From: an uncultured Bacteroides sp.
Lineage (GTDB): Bacteria > Bacteroidota > Bacteroidia > Bacteroidales > Bacteroidaceae
Length of the DNA: 64,000 bases
NCBI RefSeq assembly: GCF_959029255.1
Contig: NZ_CAUFUE010000004.1
Coordinates: 62,001 to 126,000 of the forward strand
Direction: 5' to 3'
Positions 1 to 9,449 of this stretch are shown here, piece after piece. The notes beneath the pieces are model-generated. The model saw nothing but the letters and a program-made list of their open reading frames with translations. It was not told where the DNA came from and searched no databases. Within the stretch, counting starts at the first letter, position 1. Each line of letters opens with the position of its first letter. The position numbers were made by a program, and so were the translations under genes.

Positions 1-533
1 CCAAAAAAGACTGAGTTATCTCTTTGAACAAGACAATATACTGTTTTTCCTTTCATGCCAGCCAATACCAAACCTTGTTCCTCACTCCAAAAGTAAATCC
101 CTGATGACGTGCAAATCCACAAATCATTATTATCATCGAACAAGATATCGTGTACAGTCGAACCGGACAAAGAAGCAGTCAAATCAATATGTAGCCCGAA
201 AGAGTCAGTACGGTGGTCGTAAATATAGACTTTTCCACTTTTCAATGCAATCCAAAGAGTTCCGTTTTTATCACAACACATCACAGTAGATGACAATATA
301 TGATCTTTGGAATCACTCGTTCCTTCAAGTTTATAGTGTCGTATTTCATTTCCATCATAGCGGTCTACCCCCATGTGAGTATAAGCCCATATAAAACCGG
401 TAGAATCTTTAGCAATTTGAAAAACCTGCCTACTACTTAATCCTTCTTTTACATTCAAGGAGCATAATGCACCGGCAAACAAGTTTGCACAAACAAAAAT
501 AAATACGAATATGATGAAGATATGTTTTTTCAT
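1..533 (-). CDS. Hybrid two-component / ligand-binding sensor, N-terminal part (partial)
   Basis: Open minus-strand reading frame from an ATG at 531-533 to the left edge, where the gene is cut off; about 177 codons are visible. The protein opens with a hydrophobic signal peptide (MKKHIFIIFVFIF...) and then shows LNVKEGLSSRQVFQIAKDS followed by GFIWAYTHMGVDRYDG. This is the typical start of the periplasmic Reg_prop beta-propeller of Bacteroides hybrid two-component sensors. More propeller-like strands follow (GTLWIALKSGKVYIYD, DLWICTSSGIYFW). In this family the propeller is followed by a Y_Y_Y domain, a histidine kinase and sometimes a receiver and AraC domain, but none of that lies inside the window. 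It is divergent from the gene at 638. The sensor assignment is good; the ligand is unknown. Confidence 0.8.
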   Translation of the reverse strand, partial: MKKHIFIIFVFIFVCANLFAGALCSLNVKEGLSSRQVFQIAKDSTGFIWAYTHMGVDRYDGNEIRHYKLEGTSDSKDHILSSTVMCCDKNGTLWIALKSGKVYIYDHRTDSFGLHIDLTASLSGSTVHDILFDDNNDLWICTSSGIYFWSEEQGLVLAGMKGKTVYCLVQRDNSVFF

Positions 534-600
534 GTTGCAATATTACGCACAAATATCAAAAAAACGGTTGAAAAAACATCTAAATAGGTTTGATTTCTAT

Positions 601-608
601 TACTTTTG
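601..608 (+). promoter_or_regulatory. Candidate -7 box TACTTTTG upstream of the 638 gene
   Basis: TACTTTTG matches the Bacteroides -7 consensus TAnnTTTG and lies about 30 bp before the start codon at 638. I see no convincing TTTG -33 box at the right distance, so this is a one-element match. Confidence 0.4.
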
Positions 609-637
609 TCTTTCGAACTAATAAACCGTAAGGAAAC

Positions 638-3607
638 ATGCTCAGTAAATACAAATTAAACCAACTTTATTTCAAGGACACGCAGTTCGCCAATCTCATG
701 ACGAGACGCATTTTCAATGTCCTTTTGATAGCCAACCCATACGATGCCTTCATGCTGGAAGATGACGGACGCATCGATGAAAAGATATTTAATGAATATA
801 CCTCCCTTTCTTTACGCTACCCGCCACGTTTTACGCAAGTATCCACTTGCGAGGAAGCTTTAAAACAATTATCCTCCATCTCTTTCGACCTCATTATCTG
901 TATGCCGGGTACGGGAGACAACGAAGGTTTCGACGTGGCGAGAAATATCAAAAGCCAGTATGAGCATATTCCGATGGTGATATTGACACCTTTCAGTCAC
1001 GGCATCACCAAACGCATCGCCAATGAAGACCTGAGTCCTTTCGAATATGTTTTCTGTTGGCTGGGCAATACGGACTTATTGGTTTCCATCATCAAACTGA
1101 TAGAGGACAAAATGAACTTGGAGCATGACGTCAATGAAGTAGGCGTGCAGCTTATATTGTTAGTGGAAGACGGAATACGGTTTTATTCTTCCATCTTGCC
1201 CAACCTCTATAAGTTCGTCTTGAAACAGAGCCAGGAATTCTCTACCGAAGCGTTGAATGCCCATCAACGGACATTGCGCATGAGAGGCCGCCCAAAAATT
1301 GTTCTTGCCCGTACCTACGAAGAAGCCATCAACATCTATGGAAAATATAAAAACAACATACTGGGAGTCATCACCGACGTCCGCTTTCCCCGAGTTGAAC
1401 GTGGAGAGAAGGATGGGCTGGCAGGTATAAAACTATGTGCCGCCATACGGAAAGAGGACCCGTTTGTTCCGCTCATTATTCAATCCTCTGAATCGGACAA
1501 CGTGGCGTATGCCGCCAAATACGACGCTGCCTTTATCGACAAAAATTCCAAGAAGATGGACGTAGACTTGCGTCGCATCGTATCGGATAATTTCGGTTTC
1601 GGTGATTTCATTTTCCGAAACCCTGACACACTGGAAGAAATTGCACGGGTAAAGAACCTAAAGGAATTACAGAATATCCTTTTTGCCGTACCGGCAGAGT
1701 CGTTCCTTTACCACATCAGCCACAATCACGTCAGCCGCTGGCTCTATTCGCGCGCGATGTTCCCCGTTGCAGAGTTTTTGAAGCCTATCACCTGGAACAG
1801 CCTTCAAGACGTAGATGCCCATCGCCGGATTATATTCGAAGCGATTGTAAAATACCGTAAGATGAAGAACCAAGGAGTGGTAGCCGTCTTTAAGCGCGAC
1901 CGTTTCGACCGCTACTCCAATTTCGCCCGTATCGGTGACGGCTCATTGGGAGGTAAAGGTCGTGGTCTGGCATTTATCGACAATATGGTGAAGCATCACC
2001 CCGAATTTGAAGAGTTCGAGAATGCACGGGTAGCCATACCGAAAACCGTCGTACTCTGTACGGATGTCTTCGATGAGTTCATGGATACCAACAACTTGTA
2101 TCAGGTTGCCCTCTCCGATGCCGACGACGATGTAATCCTGCGTTATTTCCTTAAAGCCAAATTACCGGACCGCCTGGTTGAAGACTTCTTTACTTTCTTC
2201 GATGTGGTGAAGTCTCCTATCGCCATCCGTTCGTCTTCGCTTTTGGAAGACTCGCACTATCAGCCCTTTGCCGGTATCTACAACACTTATATGATTCCTT
2301 ACTTGGATGACAAGTACGAAATGCTCCGTATGCTCAGTGATGCCATCAAGGGTGTGTACGCTTCTGTCTTTTATCGTGATTCAAAAGCTTATATGCAGGC
2401 TACAAGCAATGTTATCGACCAGGAAAAGATGGCTGTAATCTTGCAGGAAGTAGTCGGTAATCAATATGGCGACCGCTACTACCCTTCCATGTCGGGCGTG
2501 GCTCGTTCGCTCAATTACTATCCTATCGGCGATGAAAAGGCCGAAGAAGGTATCGTCAACCTCGCCCTTGGATTGGGCAAATACATCGTGGACGGAGGAA
2601 TGACGTTACGTTTCTCTCCCTATCACCCTCATCAGGTGTTGCAAACCAGTGAAATGGAGATTGCGTTAAAAGAGACGCAGACCCGTTTCTATGCCCTCGA
2701 CTTGCGCAATGCCGGTCACGACTTCTCCATCGACGACGGTTTCAACCTGCTCAAACTTCATGTGAAAGAGGCCGAGAAAGATGGCGCACTGAACTATATA
2801 GCATCCACCTACGATCCCTACGACCAGATTATCCGTGATGGCCTGTATCCCGGTGGCCGTAAAGTCATCACCTTTGCCAACATCCTTCAACACGACGTCT
2901 TCCCCTTGCCGCGCATACTGCAACTAGCTCTGAAATATGGTCAGCAGGAAATGCGCCGTCCCGTAGAAATCGAATTCGCCGCTACCATGAGCCGCGAAAA
3001 GGATAAGACAGGAACTTTCTACCTGTTGCAAATCCGTCCCATCGTGGATAGTAAAGAGATGCTCGATGAAGACCTCACCACCATACCCGATGAAAAGCTC
3101 CTGCTCCGTTCCAATAATTCCCTGGGACATGGCATCATGAACGATATTCAGGATGTGGTTTATGTGAAGACAGATGATTACAGCGCTTCCCATAACCAGG
3201 AAATCGCCTGGGAAATAGAAAAGCTAAACCAGCAGTTCTTGGATGAGGGTAAGAATTATGTACTGATAGGCCCGGGACGCTGGGGAAGCAGTGATACTTG
3301 GCTTGGCATTCCTGTGAAATGGCCGCATATCAGTGCCGCCCGCATCATTGTGGAGGCCGGTCTGACGAATTATCGGGTTGACCCCAGCCAGGGCACGCAC
3401 TTCTTTCAAAACCTGACTTCATTTGGTGTAGGCTATTTCACCATCAATGCTTTCATGAATGACGGCATATACAATCAAGAATTCCTGAATGTACAACCGG
3501 CTGTATATGAGAGTAAATACCTGCGCCATGTTCACTTCGAGCATCCGGTAGTTGCCAAGATGGACGGTAAGAAGAAACAAGGGGTGGTGCTGCTGCCCGA
3601 ATTCTAA
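638..3607 (+). CDS. Receiver-like domains fused to PEP/pyruvate-binding (PPDK N-terminal) domain
   Basis: 989 residues, ATG preceded by AAGGA. Residues about 25-155 look like a receiver domain whose phospho-acceptor Asp position reads Cys (DLIICMPGTG). Residues about 172-310 form a second receiver with an acidic pair (LLVEDG), an Asp in VITDVRFPR and a Lys in FIDKNSKK. From about residue 425 comes a PPDK/PEP synthase-type ATP-grasp region, with the glycine-rich ARIGDGSLGGKGRGLAF and the SPIAIRSSSLLEDS segment. The ATP-grasp motif is followed by a Bacteroidetes-type C-terminus (LIGPGRWGSSDTWLGIPVKW). I see no phosphohistidine swivel domain and no PEP-binding TIM barrel, so it is unlikely to be a complete PEP synthase. 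It is often annotated as a PEP synthase or PEP/pyruvate-binding protein. A phosphorylation-controlled phosphotransferase role is inference. The gene appears monocistronic, with a terminator-like hairpin 55 bp after the stop. Confidence 0.8.
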   Translation: MLSKYKLNQLYFKDTQFANLMTRRIFNVLLIANPYDAFMLEDDGRIDEKIFNEYTSLSLRYPPRFTQVSTCEEALKQLSSISFDLIICMPGTGDNEGFDVARNIKSQYEHIPMVILTPFSHGITKRIANEDLSPFEYVFCWLGNTDLLVSIIKLIEDKMNLEHDVNEVGVQLILLVEDGIRFYSSILPNLYKFVLKQSQEFSTEALNAHQRTLRMRGRPKIVLARTYEEAINIYGKYKNNILGVITDVRFPRVERGEKDGLAGIKLCAAIRKEDPFVPLIIQSSESDNVAYAAKYDAAFIDKNSKKMDVDLRRIVSDNFGFGDFIFRNPDTLEEIARVKNLKELQNILFAVPAESFLYHISHNHVSRWLYSRAMFPVAEFLKPITWNSLQDVDAHRRIIFEAIVKYRKMKNQGVVAVFKRDRFDRYSNFARIGDGSLGGKGRGLAFIDNMVKHHPEFEEFENARVAIPKTVVLCTDVFDEFMDTNNLYQVALSDADDDVILRYFLKAKLPDRLVEDFFTFFDVVKSPIAIRSSSLLEDSHYQPFAGIYNTYMIPYLDDKYEMLRMLSDAIKGVYASVFYRDSKAYMQATSNVIDQEKMAVILQEVVGNQYGDRYYPSMSGVARSLNYYPIGDEKAEEGIVNLALGLGKYIVDGGMTLRFSPYHPHQVLQTSEMEIALKETQTRFYALDLRNAGHDFSIDDGFNLLKLHVKEAEKDGALNYIASTYDPYDQIIRDGLYPGGRKVITFANILQHDVFPLPRILQLALKYGQQEMRRPVEIEFAATMSREKDKTGTFYLLQIRPIVDSKEMLDEDLTTIPDEKLLLRSNNSLGHGIMNDIQDVVYVKTDDYSASHNQEIAWEIEKLNQQFLDEGKNYVLIGPGRWGSSDTWLGIPVKWPHISAARIIVEAGLTNYRVDPSQGTHFFQNLTSFGVGYFTINAFMNDGIYNQEFLNVQPAVYESKYLRHVHFEHPVVAKMDGKKKQGVVLLPEF

Positions 3608-3661
3608 CATTTTATTAATCAAAAAGCAGGAAACAAAATAAGCAACTTTTCTTTTTTTGTT

Positions 3662-3690
3662 AAAAATGGGACAATTTATGTCCCATTTTT
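3662..3690. terminator. Bidirectional-looking hairpin terminator after the 638 gene
   Basis: AAAAATGGGAC at 3662-3672 pairs perfectly with GTCCCATTTTT at 3680-3690 across a 7-nt loop. The A-tract and T-tract flanks make it a plausible terminator in either direction. It separates the PEP-binding gene from the DUF4493 cluster. Confidence 0.75.
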
Positions 3691-3801
3691 CATTTACTCC
3701 TGTAAAACAGCGATATAAAAGAAGCAATTATTGGACAAAAACTGTATCTTCGCAATCAAATTCAAAAGATAATAGGTAAAAAAGATAATTAAGTATTGTC
3801 A

Positions 3802-5232
3802 ATGGGCAAAAAATACACAACTATTTTTACCCTGTTTGTAGCGATGTGTTTTTCGTTATCCGGATGTAGTAAAGATAACGATGAGACTGTGACAACAGGA
3901 AAAGGAACGCTCTGTATCAAACTGGCTGCTGATAGCAGTACACAAGATGTAACTACGCGCACAGAAGAAATGTTACCGGAAGTAGGTGATTTTACCGTAT
4001 CCATATTAAAAGGAAATGAGATACAATATTCTTGGGAGAAATTTAGCCAATATCCTGATGAAGTCTTATTCCCAATAGGTCAATACACCTTAAAGGCTTC
4101 ATACGGACAACTCCATAATGAAGGATTTAATATGCCTTATTTTGTAGGTACTAAAGATTTCTCAATTGAAGACGAGAAAGAAACAGATGTAGAAGTAACC
4201 TGTTATCTTGCCAATGTCAAGGTATCCACAACCTATACAGAAGCTTTCAAGAAATATTTTTCCGATTACTATGTTGAAGCCTATTCTGAAGGAAATTCAG
4301 CTATTAAATTCATTAAAGATGAAAGCCGTTTTTGTTATTTCAAGCCCGGCAAGCTCACACTCATGCTCAATGTAACTAAACGAGATGGTGGCTCTCAATC
4401 TACTTATCAGGCCATTGTCGTAGATAACGCTCTTCCGCAACATCACTACCAATTCAATTTTGATGTTAATGCAGGTAGTTCTACTATCAATATAGCATTT
4501 ACAGACCGGACAGAACAAGTTACATCTACAATTGATGTTTCAGATGGAACGATGCGTACTGACCCTCCTTTCTTTATTCTTCATGGATTTACCAGTAATG
4601 AAATGTTGGACATCAAAGAAGGGAAAACAGCAGATCACCCCATTTCAGTATATCTGAATGCACGTGCCGGTATCGAAGAATGTATATTAAGTACATCATC
4701 CACTTCTCTCATCTCACAAGGATGGCCAGCAGCGATTGATTTGGCAAATTTAACCACAGATAAGCTACAACTATTACAATCATTTGGGCTGCAAATGAAA
4801 GGCCTTGGAGCAAATAAAGATAAGATTGCAACCATTGATTTTACCAATGTCATCCCTCATTTGGAATATGATAATGGAACCCCCAGTATTTTTAAGCTCA
4901 TAGCAAAAGATAAATTGAAGAAAGTAAATGAATCAGATGTAATATTAAAAGTGAACAGCCTTAGTAACCAATTCGCAGTAGCTACTCCGGGAACTCTTAA
5001 AAAAGGAGCTACCTCCATAGATTTGCAAGTTACTTTAGACGGAGATCCTAAGACTATCAAAGCCAGCTATATAATGTATGGCGCTTCCCAGGATTTAGAA
5101 TGTGGAGTCATTTCCACCGAAGGTATTACACATCAAATTCGTATCACATTTCCTGTAGCGCTAACATCATCTACACAAATGACAGTTACCTGCGGAAGAA
5201 GAGAACAAACATTTACTATATCTGTAAACTAA
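3802..5232 (+). CDS. DUF4493-type surface lipoprotein
   Basis: 476 residues from the ATG at 3802; an in-frame TTG six bases upstream is less likely. The lipoprotein signal ends in SLSGC (Cys22), followed by acidic SKDNDE, which fits the surface-export signal of Bacteroidetes lipoproteins. The mature part has the DUF4493 pattern: a first strand (KGTLCIKLA), a Thr-Arg at 52-53, FTVSILKG, a PIGQYTLKASYG turn, MPYFVGTKDFSI and EVTCYLANVKVS. The C-terminal half (from about 255) has beta-rich repeats of unknown family. It is the first of eight same-strand genes with very short spacing (16 bp to the next). The function of DUF4493 is not established; a cell-surface structural or adhesive role is inferred from context. 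Confidence 0.75.
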   Translation: MGKKYTTIFTLFVAMCFSLSGCSKDNDETVTTGKGTLCIKLAADSSTQDVTTRTEEMLPEVGDFTVSILKGNEIQYSWEKFSQYPDEVLFPIGQYTLKASYGQLHNEGFNMPYFVGTKDFSIEDEKETDVEVTCYLANVKVSTTYTEAFKKYFSDYYVEAYSEGNSAIKFIKDESRFCYFKPGKLTLMLNVTKRDGGSQSTYQAIVVDNALPQHHYQFNFDVNAGSSTINIAFTDRTEQVTSTIDVSDGTMRTDPPFFILHGFTSNEMLDIKEGKTADHPISVYLNARAGIEECILSTSSTSLISQGWPAAIDLANLTTDKLQLLQSFGLQMKGLGANKDKIATIDFTNVIPHLEYDNGTPSIFKLIAKDKLKKVNESDVILKVNSLSNQFAVATPGTLKKGATSIDLQVTLDGDPKTIKASYIMYGASQDLECGVISTEGITHQIRITFPVALTSSTQMTVTCGRREQTFTISVN

Positions 5233-5248
5233 TAGAGTCACCATTCAT

Positions 5249-6514
5249 ATGAAAAAGTTAGTATATATATCCGCACTCCTTTTGGTATGCATATTTACAT
5301 TAGTTTCCTGTGAACGCGAACAGTTTTCTGAGAAAGACAACAGTAAAACTGAAACTGTAGCAGAAGGTCAGCTTAATTTATCTTCTTTAAAGCTGACTGT
5401 AGACGTCAATGCCAATACCCGGTCAGTAGACACAAAAGATTATATTATCCGCATTTATAGTCGTGATAACGCCAACAAACTTGTACAAGAGTGGAAATAT
5501 AGTGAAATGCCAGAGATATTTTCATTGAAAGTCGGTAATTATACAGCCGCAGCCTTTTCACATGATGTACTCCCGGCTGAGTTTGAAAATCCATACTATT
5601 ACGGAAAGGAAGATTTTGAGATTACAGAAAACCAGATTACAAATATCAATACTCTGCAATGTGTATTACGCAGTATCATGGTGACTGTAGAATATGACGA
5701 GAAATTGTCCGCACTTTTAGGTGACGATGTAAAAGCCAACGTAACATCGGGTGAAGGTTCACTCGATTTTGTAAAAGATGAAAAGCGTGCAGGCTACTAC
5801 CAAGCAATCAATGAGAATGCCAATATGCTCACTACACGATTAACCGGAACGATAGAGGGTGAGAATGTAGATATCTCCAAAGGTTTTCCACAAATAAAAG
5901 CCGGTTCGCACAAGATTATTAAATACACATTAAAAGACATCGATGAGAATGGTAATACTGAGGGTGGTAATGCCAATATCAGTATTCGTATCGATGTTAC
6001 CTGTACAACCATTGAGCAAGATATTATAGTCGATCCTGATGAAGATGTAATTCCCGACGAGCCTGATACGCCAGACGAACCCGATGACCCTACCGGCCAA
6101 CAGCCTACTATCAAAGGGGACGGATTTAATATATCTAAAGCGATTGTATTACCCGAAACGACCAATGTCAATAATCCATATCCGGTCGTAGTAAATATTG
6201 CTGCCAGCAATGGCATCGCCAATTTGAAGGTAACCATCGATTCTGATGTATTGGACGAAGAAGCATTGGCAGATGTTAATTTAAGGAAAAATTTCGATTT
6301 GGCCTATCCTGAAGACCTAACAGAGGCTTTAACCGGTTTAGGGTTTCCTGTAGGTGAACATGTTATAGGTAAAACAGAATTGGTATTCAGTATTACCAAA
6401 TTTACCGGACTACTGACTATGCTAAATCCTGGTACACATAACTTTATTATCACTGTTGTGGATACCCAAAATAATAAAACGACTGAAACATTAACACTTA
6501 TTTGGAGTAATTAA
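5249..6514 (+). CDS. DUF4493-type surface lipoprotein
   Basis: 421 residues with a lipoprotein signal ending in LVSC (Cys21), followed by the charged EREQFSEKD. DUF4493-like features are NLSSLKLTVDV, the Thr-Arg of NANTRSVD (Arg58), YIIRIYSRD, VGNYTAAAFSHD, NPYYYGKEDFEI and a cysteine-containing strand LQCVLRSIMVTVEY. A Pro/Asp/Glu-rich linker at about 268-286 (DEDVIPDEPDTPDEPDD) separates it from a C-terminal beta domain (GDGFNISKAIVLPET). The same GDGF motif occurs in the neighbour at 6520, so the two share domain architecture up to that point. Same operon, 5 bp before the next gene. Function unknown. Confidence 0.75.
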   Translation: MKKLVYISALLLVCIFTLVSCEREQFSEKDNSKTETVAEGQLNLSSLKLTVDVNANTRSVDTKDYIIRIYSRDNANKLVQEWKYSEMPEIFSLKVGNYTAAAFSHDVLPAEFENPYYYGKEDFEITENQITNINTLQCVLRSIMVTVEYDEKLSALLGDDVKANVTSGEGSLDFVKDEKRAGYYQAINENANMLTTRLTGTIEGENVDISKGFPQIKAGSHKIIKYTLKDIDENGNTEGGNANISIRIDVTCTTIEQDIIVDPDEDVIPDEPDTPDEPDDPTGQQPTIKGDGFNISKAIVLPETTNVNNPYPVVVNIAASNGIANLKVTIDSDVLDEEALADVNLRKNFDLAYPEDLTEALTGLGFPVGEHVIGKTELVFSITKFTGLLTMLNPGTHNFIITVVDTQNNKTTETLTLIWSN

Positions 6515-6519
6515 TATCC

Positions 6520-8700
6520 ATGAAACGAAATATATACCACATATTAGCTTTGTTACTTTTCGTTTTCATAGCTATCAGTTGCAGGGAAGACGAATTGAAT
6601 GAAAATGGTTTACTCAGATTAAATATCGGAATAAAAGACAAAGTAACTACCGTTACTCGCAGTTTATCTGACGAGACTCTGAAAACCCTCAAAGAGAATT
6701 GTAAAATTCGTATATATAGCGGTAAGGGACTAGTGCGTAAATATAACGGAATAGGAGAAATGCCCGAAGAATTGCAACTCGCCACAGGTGATTACAGTAT
6801 AAAAGTAACTGCAGGTGATTCTGTTGCAGCTGCTTTTGACAAAATATTCTATCGTGGAGAAGAAACGTTCAATATTATAGCCAGACAAGCTACTTCGGTA
6901 GATGTGGAATGTCATATTGCCAATACTTTGGTAAAAGTTGAATTTGGGAAGAGTCTTACCCAAGCATTCCAAAGTTACGAAGTACAAATAGCCTCAACGG
7001 AAGGTAGTCTCACATTCACCTCTGACAATGAAGAGGCTATCGGTTACTATATGATGCCTATAGACAATAATCAGTTGACATGGACGTTCAAAGCAACCAC
7101 CCTCAGCGGTAATAACTATACCCGTTCAAACACACTGGACGTCTTACCCGCCACACGTTATGATTTAATTTTCGGATACGAAGAAAATGGTGACAGCTAT
7201 ATTGATGGTGGGGCCTCACTTACGTTAGATATAAATACGGAACCGTTGGAAACAACGACTGTTGAAGTTCCAGTTTACAGACGCCCCAGTATTAGTGGAG
7301 ATGGTTTTACATTAGAAGATGAACAGTTCATAGAATTGAATAAAGGAACAGCCAAAGCATTCTGGATAGCAACTTCCTCCATACTCACCAAGGCATTGAT
7401 AACCTGCGATCAATTCAAGAACATAGGGTTACCTGTCAACTCTTTTGACATTGTATCAATGAGTAAGGAAGACAAGGAACTCTTTGCTACTAATTACGGA
7501 GTTACCATTAATTCTAAATACAATGTAAATACAGGACAAGGAAATGCCAAAATAGCATTTTCGGATATATTTATGGCAAAAATGTCACAAACCGAAGGGG
7601 TCTATGATATTTACATCAACGCTACCGATGATAACAAATTACAACGTACCTCTTTACTTCGTTTCATTGTATCGGATGCAACAGTAGTTACTACCAACGT
7701 AGTAGAAGCTGATGTTTGGGCAACTAAATCTACTTTACGTGCCACATTAGCAAAAGAAACCACAGAAGCGCTTGCATTCAAGTATCGCATTAAAGGCACA
7801 ACCAACGAGCTGACCGTTCCTGCCCAAAGAGTAAGTGATTCTAAACTGCTCTATGCTAATATTGCAGGATTAGCTCCCGGAACTACTTATGAATATTGGG
7901 CAATAGCAGGTTCCGCTGCTTCAACAATAGTCAGCCAATTTACGACTGAACCCACCACACAATTAGCAAATTCAAGTTTTGAATATTGGACCGATGGCAC
8001 CCCTATGCTTATTTACGGCTCCGGTCAATCCCTATGGTGGGATAGCGGCAACCACGGTTCGTCAAGTGCTAATATAAATATCACGACTTACAGTGAAGAA
8101 TATAAGCATAGTGGTAATTTCTCTGCCAAATTAGAATCCAAGAAAGCCGGCCTGATGGGTGTATATCAATTCGCGGCAGGTAATCTGTTCGCCGGTAAAT
8201 ATGTAAAAACAGAGATGGATGGTGTCAGAGGTAATGGGACATTGGGTTGGGGACGTCCTTTCACTTCCCGTCCTGTAGCTTTAAAAGGTTATATCCGTTA
8301 TATACCTAATACCGTCAATATGACAAATAACTGTAGTTATATCAGTGAAGGAGATATGGATAAAGGACAAATATATATAGCATTGGGAAACTGGGTTGGC
8401 GAATCAGCCAACGGAGAGACATGGCCTGTTATCATTAAGACTAATTTCAAAAACGGTAATAATGCAAAACTTTTTGATCCGAATGATACCAGCATCATTG
8501 CTTATGGTGAAAAGACTTGGGATGCCGCTACTGAAGGCGATGATATGATCGAATTCAGAATACCTATCGAATACCGTAGTACAGACACTAAACCTACCAA
8601 TATTATATTAGTGGCATCCTCCAGCAAATATGGAGATTATTTTACCGGTGGTATAGGCAGTACCATGTGGCTTGATGATCTTGAGTTAGTATATGAATAA
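6520..8700 (+). CDS. DUF4493 + PCMD domain surface lipoprotein
   Basis: 726 residues, the longest of the cluster. The signal ends in AISC (Cys21) followed by REDELNE. The N-terminal DUF4493 has LLRLNIGI, the Thr-Arg of TTVTRSLS (Arg47), KIRIYSGKG, ATGDYSIKVTAGD and FYRGEETFNI. A GDGFTLED segment at about 263 opens a middle domain, then a fibronectin-like strand region (AGLAPGTTYEYWAIAG). The C-terminal about 240 residues match the PCMD (putative carbohydrate metabolism) family: NSSFEYWTDG, WWDSGN, AAGNLFAGKY, FTSRPVALKGYIRY and a final SSSKYGDYFTGG...LDDLELVYE. Despite the family name, no catalytic residues are evident. A carbohydrate-binding or surface role is possible, not shown. Confidence 0.75.
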   Translation: MKRNIYHILALLLFVFIAISCREDELNENGLLRLNIGIKDKVTTVTRSLSDETLKTLKENCKIRIYSGKGLVRKYNGIGEMPEELQLATGDYSIKVTAGDSVAAAFDKIFYRGEETFNIIARQATSVDVECHIANTLVKVEFGKSLTQAFQSYEVQIASTEGSLTFTSDNEEAIGYYMMPIDNNQLTWTFKATTLSGNNYTRSNTLDVLPATRYDLIFGYEENGDSYIDGGASLTLDINTEPLETTTVEVPVYRRPSISGDGFTLEDEQFIELNKGTAKAFWIATSSILTKALITCDQFKNIGLPVNSFDIVSMSKEDKELFATNYGVTINSKYNVNTGQGNAKIAFSDIFMAKMSQTEGVYDIYINATDDNKLQRTSLLRFIVSDATVVTTNVVEADVWATKSTLRATLAKETTEALAFKYRIKGTTNELTVPAQRVSDSKLLYANIAGLAPGTTYEYWAIAGSAASTIVSQFTTEPTTQLANSSFEYWTDGTPMLIYGSGQSLWWDSGNHGSSSANINITTYSEEYKHSGNFSAKLESKKAGLMGVYQFAAGNLFAGKYVKTEMDGVRGNGTLGWGRPFTSRPVALKGYIRYIPNTVNMTNNCSYISEGDMDKGQIYIALGNWVGESANGETWPVIIKTNFKNGNNAKLFDPNDTSIIAYGEKTWDAATEGDDMIEFRIPIEYRSTDTKPTNIILVASSSKYGDYFTGGIGSTMWLDDLELVYE

Positions 8701-8712
8701 CCGGGTATTCGC

Positions 8713-9444
8713 GTGAAAAGAATTATATATATATGTATCTTGCTGTTTGTGTTCCCTTTTACAAAAGTGCAGGCACAAGATTTTAAACGAGCCATTGAGT
8801 TGAAAACCTTTGTTCCCAAAGGACAGTGGATTGTAGGGAATTCCATTTCCTATTCGGAACATAATGAGAGTAATTATAATTTTCTCATTATAGAAGGTAT
8901 TAATTCAGATGGATATACCTTCAAAGTAAGTCCGATGCTCTGTTATGCATTTAAAGATAATCTGGCAGCAGGAGGACGTTTCAGCTATGGGCGTACATTG
9001 ACCAAACTGAGTGGAGTAAGTATCAATGTAGACGAAGATAACCAATTCGATCTGGATGACATGTATCAACTGAAACACTCATACGCTGCCATGGCAATGA
9101 TGCGTAGTTACATCAGCTTGGGAAACAGTAAACGTTTCGGGTTATACTGTGATATACAGATGCAGATGGGTGGCAGTCAGTCCAAAGTAGTCAGTGGTTC
9201 CGGTGAAGATGTTACAGGAACTTTCGCTACCTCTACCGATATCAACATAGGAGTAGCCCCCGGAATGGTTGCTTTCATCAACAACTATACAGCGGTAGAG
9301 GTCAGTGTAGGTGTTTTGGGATTTGATTTCAGTAAGACCCGGCAAACTACCAATCAGGTATATGTGGGCGAACGTTCTTTAAACTCTGCGAATTTTCGCA
9401 TCAACCTATTTTCCATAGGTTTAGGCATTGCTTTTTATTTGTAA
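8713..9444 (+). CDS. Outer-membrane beta-barrel-like protein (paralog 1)
   Basis: 243 residues, starting with GTG at 8713, 12 bp after the upstream stop. A cleavable signal peptide (MKRIIYICILLFVF...VQAQ) precedes alternating-hydrophobicity strands ending in an aromatic or hydrophobic residue, as in small outer-membrane barrels. Recognisable blocks are TFVPKGQWIVGN, SPMLCYAFKDNLAAGGRFSYGRT and a closing NLFSIGLGIAFYL. The same blocks occur in the next gene (RFIPKGKWIGG, KPFIGYALRDNIVIGAKLGYNHT, NLFNINIGITLCL), so the two arose by duplication. No family name is recognised with certainty. Its position inside the lipoprotein run suggests a membrane partner for the surface lipoproteins. Confidence 0.7.
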   Translation: MKRIIYICILLFVFPFTKVQAQDFKRAIELKTFVPKGQWIVGNSISYSEHNESNYNFLIIEGINSDGYTFKVSPMLCYAFKDNLAAGGRFSYGRTLTKLSGVSINVDEDNQFDLDDMYQLKHSYAAMAMMRSYISLGNSKRFGLYCDIQMQMGGSQSKVVSGSGEDVTGTFATSTDINIGVAPGMVAFINNYTAVEVSVGVLGFDFSKTRQTTNQVYVGERSLNSANFRINLFSIGLGIAFYL

Positions 9445-9449
9445 GAAAA

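Noticed and set aside
3796..3801. TTG start of the first DUF4493 gene
   Set aside because: The ATG at 3802 gives a normal lipoprotein signal peptide; TTG adds only two residues.
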